DNA from: Cyanobacteria bacterium SW_9_44_58
GTDB lineage: Bacteria; Cyanobacteriota; Cyanobacteriia; Cyanobacteriales; Rubidibacteraceae
Length of the DNA stretch: 53,349 nucleotides
Direction of reading: 5' to 3'
Assembly (NCBI GenBank): GCA_003021905.1
Contig: PXPI01000039.1
Location: 1-53,349, forward strand
Made by a program: the position numbers and the translations under genes. Of this stretch, positions 9,614 to 18,034 are shown piece after piece. The notes beneath the pieces are model-generated. The model was given only the letters and a program-made list of their open reading frames with translations, did no database searches and had not been told where the DNA came from. Each line of letters begins with the position of its first letter. Position 1 is the first letter of the stretch.

Positions 9614-11293
9614 TCACTCATTAACGAAACTATAAATCGTTTGCAGGGTGAGATGATTCGAGACAGCAGAGGGTTTGATGCCTCGTTGATGCGGTTCGCG
9701 ATTGAGTTTTACTTGCAATCCCGTCATGGGATCGTTGCCGGAAGAAATTAAAAATTCTACCCGTTTTACTTCTTCCCAACTGGCAATTTCATCGAGAATT
9801 TTGCTAATGGCAATAACATAGGGATGATTGGGATTGGTATACCAATCGGGTTTAGCGACATGGGGTTGATCCAAGCCAAAATGAACCGCAATATCGGGAG
9901 TGCCAAACAGCGCGATCGCGACGGGACGGGCTTCTTCTTGCACTAAGAGATGATAGTCATTGGCCAATTCTCGCAAGCGTTCCAACCGTTGATAGCGGTC
10001 AGTTACCGATTGCACACTGTCTCGCCAATCAATGGCCACACTGGCTAAATACGTTTGCAACAGCATGTGGCCCAATTTTTTCGCCTTGGTAGCCAAATAA
10101 ACGGAATTGTAGGCAGTGGCTTCAATTAGTAGCGGCACCCGTTCTACAATTTCCAAACCATATCCTTTTAAACCGGCAATTTTGCGCGGATTATTCGTAA
10201 TCAGGCGAATTTGCCGAATGCCCAAATCATTGAGCATTTGTGCGCCCATCCCATAATCTCTTAAATCTGCCGGGAATCCCAATTTTTCATTGGCTTCTAC
10301 CGTATCCAAGCCCATATCTTGCAGAGAATAGGCTTTCAACTTGTTTACCAATCCAATGCCGCGCCCTTCTTGCCGCAGATAGACCACGACCCCTTTACCG
10401 GCATTTTCAATCATTTTCAGGGCCGCTTGCAGCTGCATGCGACAGTCGCAGCGCATGGAACCCAACGCATCTCCAGTAAGGCATTCCGAATGCATGCGAA
10501 CCATCACCGGTTCTTCGGCAAAGGTGCTGGGATCGCCTTTGACAATAGCGAGATGTTCCGTGTCATCTAGCTGATTGCGGTAAGCGTAAAGTTGAAATTC
10601 GCCAAACTGCGTCGGTAACTGACAAATGGTTTCTTGATACACAAAGCGATCGTGTTCTAAACGGTAACTAATTAAATCCGCAATACTAATTAGGGTGAGA
10701 TTATGTTTTTTGGCATATTCCGATAACTCGGGCAAACGGGCCATTGACCCGTCGGGGTTTTGAATTTCACAGATGACCCCGGCAGGGGTTAATCCTGACA
10801 ATCGACATAAATCCACTGCCGCTTCGGTGTGCCCGGCGCGTTTTAAGACGCCCCCTTCTTTAGCGCGAATGGGAAAAACATGACCTGGGCGGGCTAAGTC
10901 TTCTGGGCTGGAGGTGGGGTTAATAGCAATCTGAATGGTGCGAGCGCGATCTTCGGCAGAAATGCCAGTGGTGGTCCCCAAATGTTTAGCGGCATCAATA
11001 CTAACTGTAAAGGCGGTTTGATTGCTATCAGTATTTTCGCCCACCATTAACGGCAAATTGAGCGTGTCTAGCCGTTCTCCGGTCATGGCCAGACAAATCA
11101 GTCCTCGCGCTTCCACCGCCATAAAATTAATCATGGCTGGGGTGGCAAATTGGGCGGAACAAATAATGTCCCCTTCATTTTCACGATTTTCGTCATCAAC
11201 TACAACAACGGGGCGACCCGCCCGAAAATCTTCGAGCGCCTGTTCAATGGAATCAAATTCTATGGGATAGGTTGCTTGCGAATCCACTATCAA
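9614..11293 (-). CDS. ribBA: Bifunctional riboflavin enzyme: DHBP synthase / GTP cyclohydrolase II
   Basis: Catalyses both entry reactions of riboflavin synthesis: ribulose-5-phosphate to 3,4-dihydroxy-2-butanone-4-phosphate (RibB, about residues 10-210) and GTP to the diaminopyrimidine (RibA, about 215-410). RibB shows the acidic loop [10 protein letters not shown] (33-42) and [10 protein letters not shown] (152-161). RibA shows zinc ligands Cys271, Cys282 and Cys284 ([16 protein letters not shown]) and RQEGRGIGL. The last 150 residues form an extra domain usual in cyanobacterial and plant RibBA. The start codon is TTG at 11293 or GTG two codons later; neither has a strong ribosome-binding site. 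Confidence 0.95.
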   Translation of the reverse strand: MIVDSQATYPIEFDSIEQALEDFRAGRPVVVVDDENRENEGDIICSAQFATPAMINFMAVEARGLICLAMTGERLDTLNLPLMVGENTDSNQTAFTVSIDAAKHLGTTTGISAEDRARTIQIAINPTSSPEDLARPGHVFPIRAKEGGVLKRAGHTEAAVDLCRLSGLTPAGVICEIQNPDGSMARLPELSEYAKKHNLTLISIADLISYRLEHDRFVYQETICQLPTQFGEFQLYAYRNQLDDTEHLAIVKGDPSTFAEEPVMVRMHSECLTGDALGSMRCDCRMQLQAALKMIENAGKGVVVYLRQEGRGIGLVNKLKAYSLQDMGLDTVEANEKLGFPADLRDYGMGAQMLNDLGIRQIRLITNNPRKIAGLKGYGLEIVERVPLLIEATAYNSVYLATKAKKLGHMLLQTYLASVAIDWRDSVQSVTDRYQRLERLRELANDYHLLVQEEARPVAIALFGTPDIAVHFGLDQPHVAKPDWYTNPNHPYVIAISKILDEIASWEEVKRVEFLISSGNDPMTGLQVKLNREPHQRGIKPSAVSNHLTLQTIYSFVNE

Positions 11294-11366
11294 GAGTTAA
11301 ACGCGTCTGTGTAAACTTTGTTTACAGTTTTCAGTTTTGATTGTATCCTGTTTAGCAGCGCGATCG

Positions 11367-12155
11367 CTATTTGTTTTTGGGGCGAAACTGCTGGGCCACT
11401 GCTTTGACTAAAGTCTCTCTGGGCAAAAAACGCGGAAGGTTGGCAATCAGTTGATTCGGGAATCCTCCGGGAACAATATGGGCTCGCTTTTGCTGGAAGG
11501 CATTCAGTGTCGCTTTGACCACCTCCTCGGGAGAAGTATAGTTTTGCTGACTGGATTCGGTTATGGAATTGGGAAAATTGGCTTTAACAAAAAACTCTGT
11601 TTCCTTGGGACCAGGACACACACAAGTGACTGTAACTCCAGCATCTTGATTTTCTTCCCACAGGGCTTCACTAAAATTCAGAACAAAGGCTTTGGTGGCC
11701 GCGTAAATTGACATATACGGAATTGGTTGAAACCCGGCAATGGAGGAAACATTGATAATGCCTCCTTCTCCTTGCTGACGCATGGGGGTTAGGAAAAGAT
11801 GGGTTAAGGCCACGAGCGCGCTAATATTCAATTGAATCATTTCCAGTTGCCTCGTTAGAGAACTGTTGGCAAACAGCCCATAGTCGCCAAAGCCTGCATT
11901 GTTGATGAGCAAGTCAATGTTGATTCCTTTAGCAGTGATAGTCTCAAAGAGGGTTTGCGGGGCATTCGGTTCTGTTAAATTTTGGGAAAGGACCTCAGTC
12001 TGAATTTGATAGTCTTTTTCCAGTTGTTGGGCAAGTTGTTGCAATTTGTCCTGAGAACGGGCAACTAAAACCAGATTGTATTGACAGTTGGCTAATTCCT
12101 GGGCAAAGGTCGCCCCGATGCCGGATGAGGCGCCAGTAACAAGGGCAGTTTTCAT
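11367..12155 (-). CDS. Short-chain dehydrogenase/reductase (SDR), classical
   Basis: NAD(P)-dependent oxidoreductase of unknown substrate, with a Rossmann fold across the chain. The cofactor motif is GASSGIG near the N-terminus, NNAG near residue 87, a serine in INVSSIAG, and the catalytic YAATK. The N-terminus resembles bacterial SDRs that begin MKTALVTGASSG, so I place the start at ATG 12155; the frame also extends to a TTG-ATG at 12221-12216, which would add a 22-residue polar tail. It is divergent from the sensor kinase gene. The C-terminal part resembles the acyl/fatty-acid-associated SDR branch, but that is weak. Confidence 0.8.
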   Translation of the reverse strand: MKTALVTGASSGIGATFAQELANCQYNLVLVARSQDKLQQLAQQLEKDYQIQTEVLSQNLTEPNAPQTLFETITAKGINIDLLINNAGFGDYGLFANSSLTRQLEMIQLNISALVALTHLFLTPMRQQGEGGIINVSSIAGFQPIPYMSIYAATKAFVLNFSEALWEENQDAGVTVTCVCPGPKETEFFVKANFPNSITESSQQNYTSPEEVVKATLNAFQQKRAHIVPGGFPNQLIANLPRFLPRETLVKAVAQQFRPKNK

Positions 12156-12310
12156 GATGGGGTTAATTTGTAAATTTTCTTTAAGTTTATCGTTTTTAGC
12201 TGGGGGATTACTACTCATCAAGGGAGTTATTAGCCCTTCTGGGAAGATAGATTATAGGGCATCCCCATGGGATGAACCCAAGCGATGCTTATAGAGACTC
12301 AACTCAAACC

Positions 12311-13624
12311 ATGTTTCAAACTACACGCAGACGATTAGCATTATGGTATGCAACGGTTACGGCAATTTTATTGCTGTTGTTTGCCACAGGGGTCTATTTT
12401 TATGTGCGAAGCACCCTCATTGAACGGATTGATGATACTCTAAAGCATGTTGTAGAAGTCGTAGAACGATCGCTGATTGTTCAACCCATTGCAACCCAAG
12501 ATAATGGCTATCGTCTCAACATTGAAGCCAGCTTTCGCAACGACACGGGAACGGTGGAAGATGACCATATTGATTTAGAATGGTTTAACCAGCAAGAGGA
12601 GTTAGTGTGGTCAACCTTTTCCGAACCTTTAAATCATCCGCTACACAAAAATCGTCCAGTGGAAACCGTCTATCTTTCCTCGGGATATCTGCTTCGGCAA
12701 GTGACCGAACCGATTACTTTGGGAAAACAAACCTTGGGTTATCTTCGCGTTAGTCATCCCTGGTTTGAAGTAACTAAACCCATTCAACAATTACTGGTTG
12801 ATTTAGCCATTGGCATTAGCAGCATGGTGATATTGGTTACTGCTATTAGTTGGTGGCTGTCGGGAATTGCGATCCAACCAGTGAAGGAATCCTATCAAAG
12901 TCTCAAGCAATTTACCGCTGATGCTTCTCATGAATTGCGCAATCCTATTGCCATGATTCAAACCAATGTGCAGATGGCGTTGGCTTATCCCGATGGAGAA
13001 TCGCAGCAGCAACAGCTACAAGTTATTGAACGGTTGACGCAACGCTTGGGAAGATTAGTGAATGATTTATTGTTCCTGGCGCGGTCTGATAGTGGGATGA
13101 TTGAGACGAAACAGCAGTCTGTTCCTGTGGATGCATTGTTAATGGAAGTCATTGAAGAACAGAACGCGATCGCGCAGCAAAAAGGGATTAAACTGTCCTT
13201 AGACTTTCCTGAATCAGACAGCGATCAAGCCTTGACTCTCACAGGAGACTGGCATCAGTTAGCCCGACTGTTTACCAATTTAATCAGCAACGCGATCGAA
13301 CATTCCCTGCCGAATGAAACCAGTACTTCCCCCACAGTGACAGTTCAGCTTCAGCCGATCAAACGCAATAATCATCAATATCTGCAAGTGCAAGTGACCG
13401 ATACCGGAAAGGGGATTTCCGAAACAGCGCTGCCCCATTTATTCGATCGCTTTTATCGGGTGTCTCCCTATCCCAAAGATAGCGAAACCAAAGGGGCGAC
13501 GGGGGCAGGCTTAGGACTCGCGATCGCGCAAGCCATTGTTGATAATCATCAGGGATCGATTAAGGTGGATAGCACACCGGGACAAGGAACCACGTTTACA
13601 GTGATGCTTCCTGTGACAGATTGA
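12311..13624 (+). CDS. Membrane sensor histidine kinase, orphan
   Basis: Two-component kinase of 437 residues. TM1 is at about 13-32, a periplasmic sensor loop of about 130 residues follows, and TM2 is at about 162-184. A short linker leads to the dimerisation domain with phospho-acceptor His207 (DASHELRNP), then a HATPase domain with NLISNAIEHS (N box), DTGKGIS (G1), LFDRFYR (F) and GAGLGLAIA (G2). No response regulator lies nearby. The N-terminus resembles the ManS/NrsS-like cyanobacterial metal sensors, but the signal cannot be read from sequence. The start is taken as ATG 12311; an in-frame ATG exists at 12272. Confidence 0.85.
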   Translation: MFQTTRRRLALWYATVTAILLLLFATGVYFYVRSTLIERIDDTLKHVVEVVERSLIVQPIATQDNGYRLNIEASFRNDTGTVEDDHIDLEWFNQQEELVWSTFSEPLNHPLHKNRPVETVYLSSGYLLRQVTEPITLGKQTLGYLRVSHPWFEVTKPIQQLLVDLAIGISSMVILVTAISWWLSGIAIQPVKESYQSLKQFTADASHELRNPIAMIQTNVQMALAYPDGESQQQQLQVIERLTQRLGRLVNDLLFLARSDSGMIETKQQSVPVDALLMEVIEEQNAIAQQKGIKLSLDFPESDSDQALTLTGDWHQLARLFTNLISNAIEHSLPNETSTSPTVTVQLQPIKRNNHQYLQVQVTDTGKGISETALPHLFDRFYRVSPYPKDSETKGATGAGLGLAIAQAIVDNHQGSIKVDSTPGQGTTFTVMLPVTD

Positions 13625-13665
13625 TTAGATGAACTACAAAGACACAAAGAACACAGAGAAGATTG

Positions 13666-14712
13666 CTATTCAGTTAAAGCCGAAAAAACATTTTCCCCAG
13701 GAAAACGAACTAAATCATTACACGGCAACCCTGTTTGTTCAGATACCTTTTCGATTTCTCGCTTAGCACTCTCTTCATCAAGATGAAACGTATTTAAAGC
13801 AATTCCGGCAACCTTAATATTGCCAAAAGCCCCCACACCGCTTGCCAGCATCTCATATAATTTAACAGCTTCGACTAACGGGGGAATTTTGATCTCTGGA
13901 AAGTTTCGAATTTCAGTTTGTCCGGCACGATGGACTAAAATCAAATCAGTGGGTTGGCTGCCTCGCAATAGTGGCAATACTGCCGTTGAACCGGGATGGA
14001 ATAGAGAACCTTGCCCTTCCACAAACAAAAAATCATAATGATCTCCTGCCTCTAATACCATTTTTTCCACGGCACCCGCAGCAAAATCCACACGTATAGC
14101 ATCTAAGGGAATGCCGTCCCCGCTAATCATCTTTCCCCCTTGTCCGGTAGCCAGAAACTTAGCGCGATATCCCTGTTGTTCTGTCCGTTTGACAAGTTCC
14201 AAACTGGTAGACATTTTGCCAATGGAAAAGTCGGTTCCCACCGTTAGCACTCTTTTGCAAGATAAAAAGCGCGCTTTTCCCCCACTAATGCCTAACTCGG
14301 GTGGTTCTTCTCTTACATCCCATAATTGTTGTCCCGATTGCAAGATAAGATCTTCGTTGCCGAAAAGAGAACGAATGGGAGTATGCAATCCATTCACCAC
14401 AGATAATCCGGCTTTCACTGCTTGTTTAATTTCTTGTTTCCAAGCCGGAGGCAACTGTCCACCAGAGGGGGCAATTCCAATTAACAACACGTCGGGATGA
14501 TAGTTTAAGGCTGCGGCAAGATCGCCAACAATGGGAACATTGCGATGAATTCCTCGAAAAGCGGCTAATGATTCGCCGGCACACTGCTTATCAATCACAG
14601 CCACAACCGTTGCTTCACTGTAGCGCAAAAAGGTTAATCCGGTTTTGCCATGATCCCCGCGAATGCCTTCATGAAGTAAAATTGCTACCCGATGTTGCGC
14701 CGTTAACTGCAT
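13666..14712 (-). CDS. DUF1611 protein, DgcN-like (D-glutamate N-acetyltransferase family)
   Basis: A 348-residue DUF1611 protein: N-terminal Rossmann-like domain (about 8-125) and a C-terminal P-loop-like domain with GTDFSIGKMST near residue 170 and FVEGQGSLFHPG near 235. DUF1611 proteins called DgcN, described from marine Proteobacteria and haloarchaea, N-acetylate D-glutamate; the partner DgcA then epimerises N-acetyl-D-Glu. The upstream gene here is exactly such an epimerase-type enzyme, and the two overlap by 44 bases on the same strand, implying translational coupling. Function is inferred from family plus neighbour. Many DUF1611 genes are simply annotated as unknown. Confidence 0.75.
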   Translation of the reverse strand: MQLTAQHRVAILLHEGIRGDHGKTGLTFLRYSEATVVAVIDKQCAGESLAAFRGIHRNVPIVGDLAAALNYHPDVLLIGIAPSGGQLPPAWKQEIKQAVKAGLSVVNGLHTPIRSLFGNEDLILQSGQQLWDVREEPPELGISGGKARFLSCKRVLTVGTDFSIGKMSTSLELVKRTEQQGYRAKFLATGQGGKMISGDGIPLDAIRVDFAAGAVEKMVLEAGDHYDFLFVEGQGSLFHPGSTAVLPLLRGSQPTDLILVHRAGQTEIRNFPEIKIPPLVEAVKLYEMLASGVGAFGNIKVAGIALNTFHLDEESAKREIEKVSEQTGLPCNDLVRFPGENVFSALTE

Positions 14713-15754
14713 GATAAGTGATTCCTAGTCCTGGTGAAGAGTTGGGTTGTAAATATCCATTATTTAACACAGCACCGCGAAATGGATCATCGATTAAGTT
14801 GAGATGGCTATCAAGATCAAGATAATCCGCTAATGGCGATAAATGGGCCATTGCAGTATTGGCAAGGCTACTATCGGAATAACAGCCGTACATTACTTGT
14901 AACCCACAAGCTTGAGCCGTGTAAACCATTCGCAAGACTTCTGTCAGGCTTCCTGCTTTCATCAATTTGATATTAATGCCGTCAATCTCTAAACTCGCCA
15001 GTCGCGGAATATCTTGGCTGGTAAAACAGCTTTCATCGGCAAAAATAGGCAACGGTGAATTTTTGGAGAGAGTGGGAAGTTTTTTGTCTTCTGCAACGGC
15101 AAGGGGTTGTTCAAGATAAGCCACGTTGTAGTTTGCTAGCCAGTGACTCATAGCAATGGCATCTTCTAATGTCCACCCGCCATTGGCATCAATTGTAAAT
15201 TGGGCATGGGGCGCTTTTTCGTATAGGGCTTGGAAAAGATTTTTATCGGCTTCTAGTCCTTGAGAACTGCCTAATTTCACTTTAATTCGCTTGCCACCGG
15301 TAATGGTTTTCCAGTTTTCCAACCGCTTTTTGCCATCATCTGGGGAACTAATGCCAATGGTGACAGAAATGGGAACAATTTTAGTTATATCTAAGCCCAG
15401 AATTTCCCAAACAGGGAGTCCAGCCCATTTGCCCAACCAGTCGTAACAAGCAACATCAATGGCAGCACGTACTGCAGAAGACACTTGTGCGGTTTTTAAA
15501 TAATCTTGAAGGCGCGATCGCGCTAATGGCGTAAAATTCCTTAACGCTGGTGCAATTTTTTTGAACTGTTGCTGTAATTGCTCACTGTTATCTCCGACCC
15601 CCCCACCAATGGAAAAGGGAACTGCTTCTCCCCAGCCTTCCATCCTTTGGTGTTGAAGTTTGATCCAGAGATTCGTGGTTTGACTGGTGGTTCCCCGAGA
15701 AATCGTTAAGGGAAAACGTTTTGAAGCGCTAAATCTTATCATATTAAGTTCCAT
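14669..15754 (-). CDS. Enolase-superfamily epimerase (dipeptide or N-acyl-Glu epimerase, DgcA/YcjG-like)
   Basis: 361 residues with a capping domain (about 1-120) and a (beta/alpha)8 barrel carrying the complete racemase set: Lys158/Lys160 (KVKLG), metal ligands Asp189 (DANGG), Glu215 (EQPL) and Asp240 (DES), and Lys263 (IKLMKAG) on the opposite face. This two-lysine arrangement belongs to the muconate-lactonising subgroup that includes L-Ala-D/L-Glu epimerases. The natural substrate may be a murein dipeptide or N-acetyl-D-glutamate given the downstream DUF1611 partner. It is first gene of the two-gene unit and divergent from the hli gene. Confidence 0.85.
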   Translation of the reverse strand: MELNMIRFSASKRFPLTISRGTTSQTTNLWIKLQHQRMEGWGEAVPFSIGGGVGDNSEQLQQQFKKIAPALRNFTPLARSRLQDYLKTAQVSSAVRAAIDVACYDWLGKWAGLPVWEILGLDITKIVPISVTIGISSPDDGKKRLENWKTITGGKRIKVKLGSSQGLEADKNLFQALYEKAPHAQFTIDANGGWTLEDAIAMSHWLANYNVAYLEQPLAVAEDKKLPTLSKNSPLPIFADESCFTSQDIPRLASLEIDGINIKLMKAGSLTEVLRMVYTAQACGLQVMYGCYSDSSLANTAMAHLSPLADYLDLDSHLNLIDDPFRGAVLNNGYLQPNSSPGLGITYHAVNGATSGSNFTS

Positions 15755-15777
15755 AAGTAAATCTTTCTCTCCATCTA

Positions 15778-15807
15778 TTTACATTTTTTAATTAAGATTG
15801 TTATACT
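15778..15807 (+). promoter_or_regulatory. Candidate hli promoter with an HLR1-like half-site
   Basis: TTTACATT at 15778-15785 matches the (G/T)TTACA(T/A)(T/A) half-site bound by RpaB at high-light genes; the expected second half-site is degenerate. A TATACT -10 box is at 15802-15807, 16 bases downstream, which would place the half-site over the -35. The placement before a high-light-inducible gene makes it plausible; it is not proof. Confidence 0.4.
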
Positions 15808-15843
15808 TTCGTTAAGTAGATGTTAAAGATAAGGATTAAACAA

Positions 15844-16050
15844 ATGACGACAGCAAAAGGTTCTATCGTTGATGACCAGGGCAAAATGAACAACTTTGCC
15901 GTTGAACCCAAAGTTTACGTGCAACAAGAATCCCGCGCTGGTTTTACGCGCTACGCTGAACGCCTTAATGGCCGTCTAGCGATGATTGGCTTTGTCTCGC
16001 TGCTGGCTTTGGAACTGCTAACTGGACACGGATTATTCAATCAATTTTAA
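15844..16050 (+). CDS. High-light-inducible protein (Hlip, one-helix CAB-like)
   Basis: A 68-residue single-helix chlorophyll-binding protein of the thylakoid membrane that protects photosystem II assembly and pigments under excess light. The chlorophyll-binding signature ERLNGRLAMIGF is at 39-50, followed by the rest of the hydrophobic helix (VSLLALELLTGHGLF). The N-terminal 30 residues are polar and would face the stroma. I chose ATG 15844 because AAGGA lies about 9 bases upstream; the frame also opens at an ATG eight codons earlier, without a better site. Which of the four or so Hli paralogues this is cannot be decided. Confidence 0.92.
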   Translation: MTTAKGSIVDDQGKMNNFAVEPKVYVQQESRAGFTRYAERLNGRLAMIGFVSLLALELLTGHGLFNQF

Positions 16051-16080
16051 TCAATTCTAAAAACTATTTTTAACTAGCCG

Positions 16081-16275
16081 TTCTCAGAAGTCTCCCACCA
16101 TAATCTCTGATTTGGTGGTGAGACGGGGCGTTCCTTTGGTTCGGGTCTCTTACATTCGGAGGAAATCCTCACTCTCCTCACTTCCTCACTTCGTTGCGTC
16201 GCTACGGTCGTCGCTTTGCTCCTGCGTCGCTGCGGTCCGAATTAGATCTTCACAAGGTGCGGAATGCGATTCCGC
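16081..16275 (-). mobile_element. Palindromic remnant resembling an IS200/IS605 end
   Basis: The gap between hli and the TM2 gene (16051-16451) holds no gene. It contains an imperfect palindrome at 16090-16124: GTCTC-CCACC pairs with GGTGG-t-GAGAC, with one bulged T and an inner AATC/GATT stem, the bulged type found at IS200/IS605 ends. Next to it are a GAGG/CCTC hairpin, a 14-base direct repeat with one mismatch (GCGTCGCTACGGTC / GCGTCGCTGCGGTC), and a 7-bp hairpin GCGGAAT/ATTCCGC at 16259-16275. No transposase remains. Orientation is inferred from the palindrome position. I see nothing recognisable at 16276-16451. Confidence 0.4.
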
Positions 16276-16451
16276 GTTGCGGTGTTGCGGTTTTTATGCA
16301 AATTACCTTTTAATCGCCAATAGAAAAACTAGCAGCATATTGGATTTGCGTTCTGCCCTGCAGCAAAATTTTCAATCCGCAAGAGTCTTTGGAATTAACT
16401 CTAAAAGTAAGAAATTTCGCTGGCAACCCCAATCATTCTCGCTAAAGGCTA

Positions 16452-16984
16452 CTAATTCAATTTATAAATAACAGCACCATCATCAGCACGATTGTCAATG
16501 ACAAGCAAGTTTTTCTTCATTAAGTCTTCAATGCGTTGTTCGACTTTTTCAAATTCTTCATCAACTTCTAGAAAAATTTCCGCCATCGTTGCACCTTGAT
16601 TTTCTTTACACACTTTTAAAATTTCGCGATCAATATCTTTTTGTTGTTTGGATTTTTTAGACGTTGACTCAGCGGTTATTGGCGGCGGTTGATTTTGGGG
16701 TAAATTGACAACAATACTTTCCGGTGTCTGGTAAAACTGGCTTGATTGGGTTGATAACCGTAGAGGGCTTTAAGTTTTAAGTTTTCCTCATCTATCATAT
16801 TAGGAATTAGGAACAGATCAATAAAATGACCTAATCCAAAGAAACCAAATGTTAGAAAATAGAGAATCCCTGAAAAATAACGTCTTGCATAGATTCGGTG
16901 AATACCGCAAACTGAAAAAATACCAAACAACCATAAGGCATAAGCGGTTCCCTTATTTCTTTGGTGAACGATTGGATTGGACAT
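16452..16984 (-). pseudogene. TM2-domain protein with a C-terminal helical domain, broken by a one-base frameshift
   Basis: Frame 1 starts at ATG 16984 (GGGGAG ribosome-binding site about 10 bases upstream) and encodes a TM2 domain: GTAYALWLFGIFSVCGIHR, then a second helix and LFLIPNMIDEENLKLKALYG. It then stops at 16676. From about 16733 the next frame continues for some 90 codons to a TAG at 16452: FYQTPESIVVNLP, a charged DIDREILKVCKENQG region and the ending GAVIYKLN, as in intact cyanobacterial TM2 proteins. Adding one base in a run of four A (plus strand, near 16732-16736) restores one frame of about 175 residues. It is either a real pseudogene, programmed slippage or a sequencing error. 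Confidence 0.75.
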
Positions 16985-17132
16985 GCTTGATAACTCCCCA
17001 GCTTTCAAGTTGTTTTCATCTGGCTATCTCAACAAAGATTGAGTGATAAGTGATATCTGAACAATAGCAATTAAGTTCTTCTCCTCTCCTTGATTTTAGC
17101 GTAAAGTTATTATAGGGAGCGCGCCTTCGAAG

Positions 17133-17612
17133 CTACTTTTCTAGGATATTATTGGGAAAAGTCTCTAAAATAGCAGAGATTTGCTGCATTCCTTTTGGGG
17201 TATATATTGTAATATTTCCCTCATCATCACATAGCCAAACTTCCTTTGCTCCTTTGGCTAAATAAAGATCAATCTTTTCGTTCATTTCTACTGTTGAATT
17301 AGAAGGAGACACAATTTCGACACAAATTTCTGGTGCAACCGGTAACGGTGTTGTTTCTCCATATTCGGCAAAAAATTCCGGAGAACTCCAAGCAACATCG
17401 GCTACTTTTACGCCCTTTCTTGTCTCAATGGAACATTCTAAATAAAGTTCTCCTGCTGAACCATGTTCTGCTAAGAGTAAACTAAGTTTCGCTTGCAGTC
17501 TTCCGTGGCGATTAGAAGCAGGACTCATTTCAATTTTGCCATATTCATTGAGCTCAATTTTAAATGGCAAATCTTGTAAACTGGGATGCTTAATGACGTC
17601 TTGCCATTTCAT
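17133..17612 (-). CDS. Uma2-family (DUF820) putative restriction-like endonuclease
   Basis: A 159-residue PD-(D/E)XK-fold protein of the family greatly expanded in cyanobacteria; biological role unknown. Visible motifs: DVAWSSPEFF (catalytic Asp strand), ICVEIVSPSNSTVEMNEKIDLY (the Glu strand, with a Lys in the following helix) and a terminal EVWLCDDEG. It is slightly shorter than the usual 180-200 residues, with a short N-terminus (MKWQDVIKHP). It stands alone, with 83 bases to the DUF4870 gene upstream. Confidence 0.8.
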   Translation of the reverse strand: MKWQDVIKHPSLQDLPFKIELNEYGKIEMSPASNRHGRLQAKLSLLLAEHGSAGELYLECSIETRKGVKVADVAWSSPEFFAEYGETTPLPVAPEICVEIVSPSNSTVEMNEKIDLYLAKGAKEVWLCDDEGNITIYTPKGMQQISAILETFPNNILEK

Positions 17613-17695
17613 ATCATTTTTAGAATGAAAATTATCATGATTATAAGTTGCGTTAAATCAATTTCAAACGCAACTTTGTTAGTTATTTTTTTGCT

Positions 17696-18034
17696 TTAAA
17701 GCAATCGGAAAATAAAAGGATAGCGGTAAGCTTTATCAGGATTATTTAATACTTGCACAATAGCAATAATCGGCATAATAATAACAACAATTCCTAAAAT
17801 TCCTAGTAAAATAGCGCCAATGACTATCAACGTTAGAATGCCAAAAATAATGCCATATAGCCACACATTAAAGTGGAAATTTAGTGCTTCTCTGGCATTT
17901 TCCTTGGTCACTTCATCTTCTGTGATAAAGAGAATGACAATGGGGACCCCAACCGAAAAAACTAAAGCACTAAAAAAAATAGATCCATGGGCAAGGGCAG
18001 AGAGGAGTTTGCGCTTATCAATATCGTCAGTCAT
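17696..18034 (-). CDS. DUF4870 small membrane protein (Tic20-like fold family)
   Basis: 112 residues with three to four hydrophobic segments (about 14-33, 54-75 and 76-100) and the family sequence TKENAREALNFHFN between the first two. DUF4870 proteins are short integral membrane proteins of unknown role. The ATG overlaps the end of the upstream DUF1537 kinase gene (ATGACTGA, 8 bases shared), so it is probably co-translated with it. Confidence 0.8.
   Translation of the reverse strand: MTDDIDKRKLLSALAHGSIFFSALVFSVGVPIVILFITEDEVTKENAREALNFHFNVWLYGIIFGILTLIVIGAILLGILGIVVIIMPIIAIVQVLNNPDKAYRYPFIFRLL

Noticed and set aside
12272-13624. Naming the sensor kinase manS or nrsS
   Set aside because: Similarity is only in the N-terminal style; no regulator or metal gene is nearby to support a name.
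16112-16471. Plus-strand 119-codon frame after hli
   Set aside because: It crosses the palindromic repeat region, its translation is arginine/serine-rich repeat sequence without homology, and it runs antisense over the end of the TM2 frame. Treated as a shadow of repeats.
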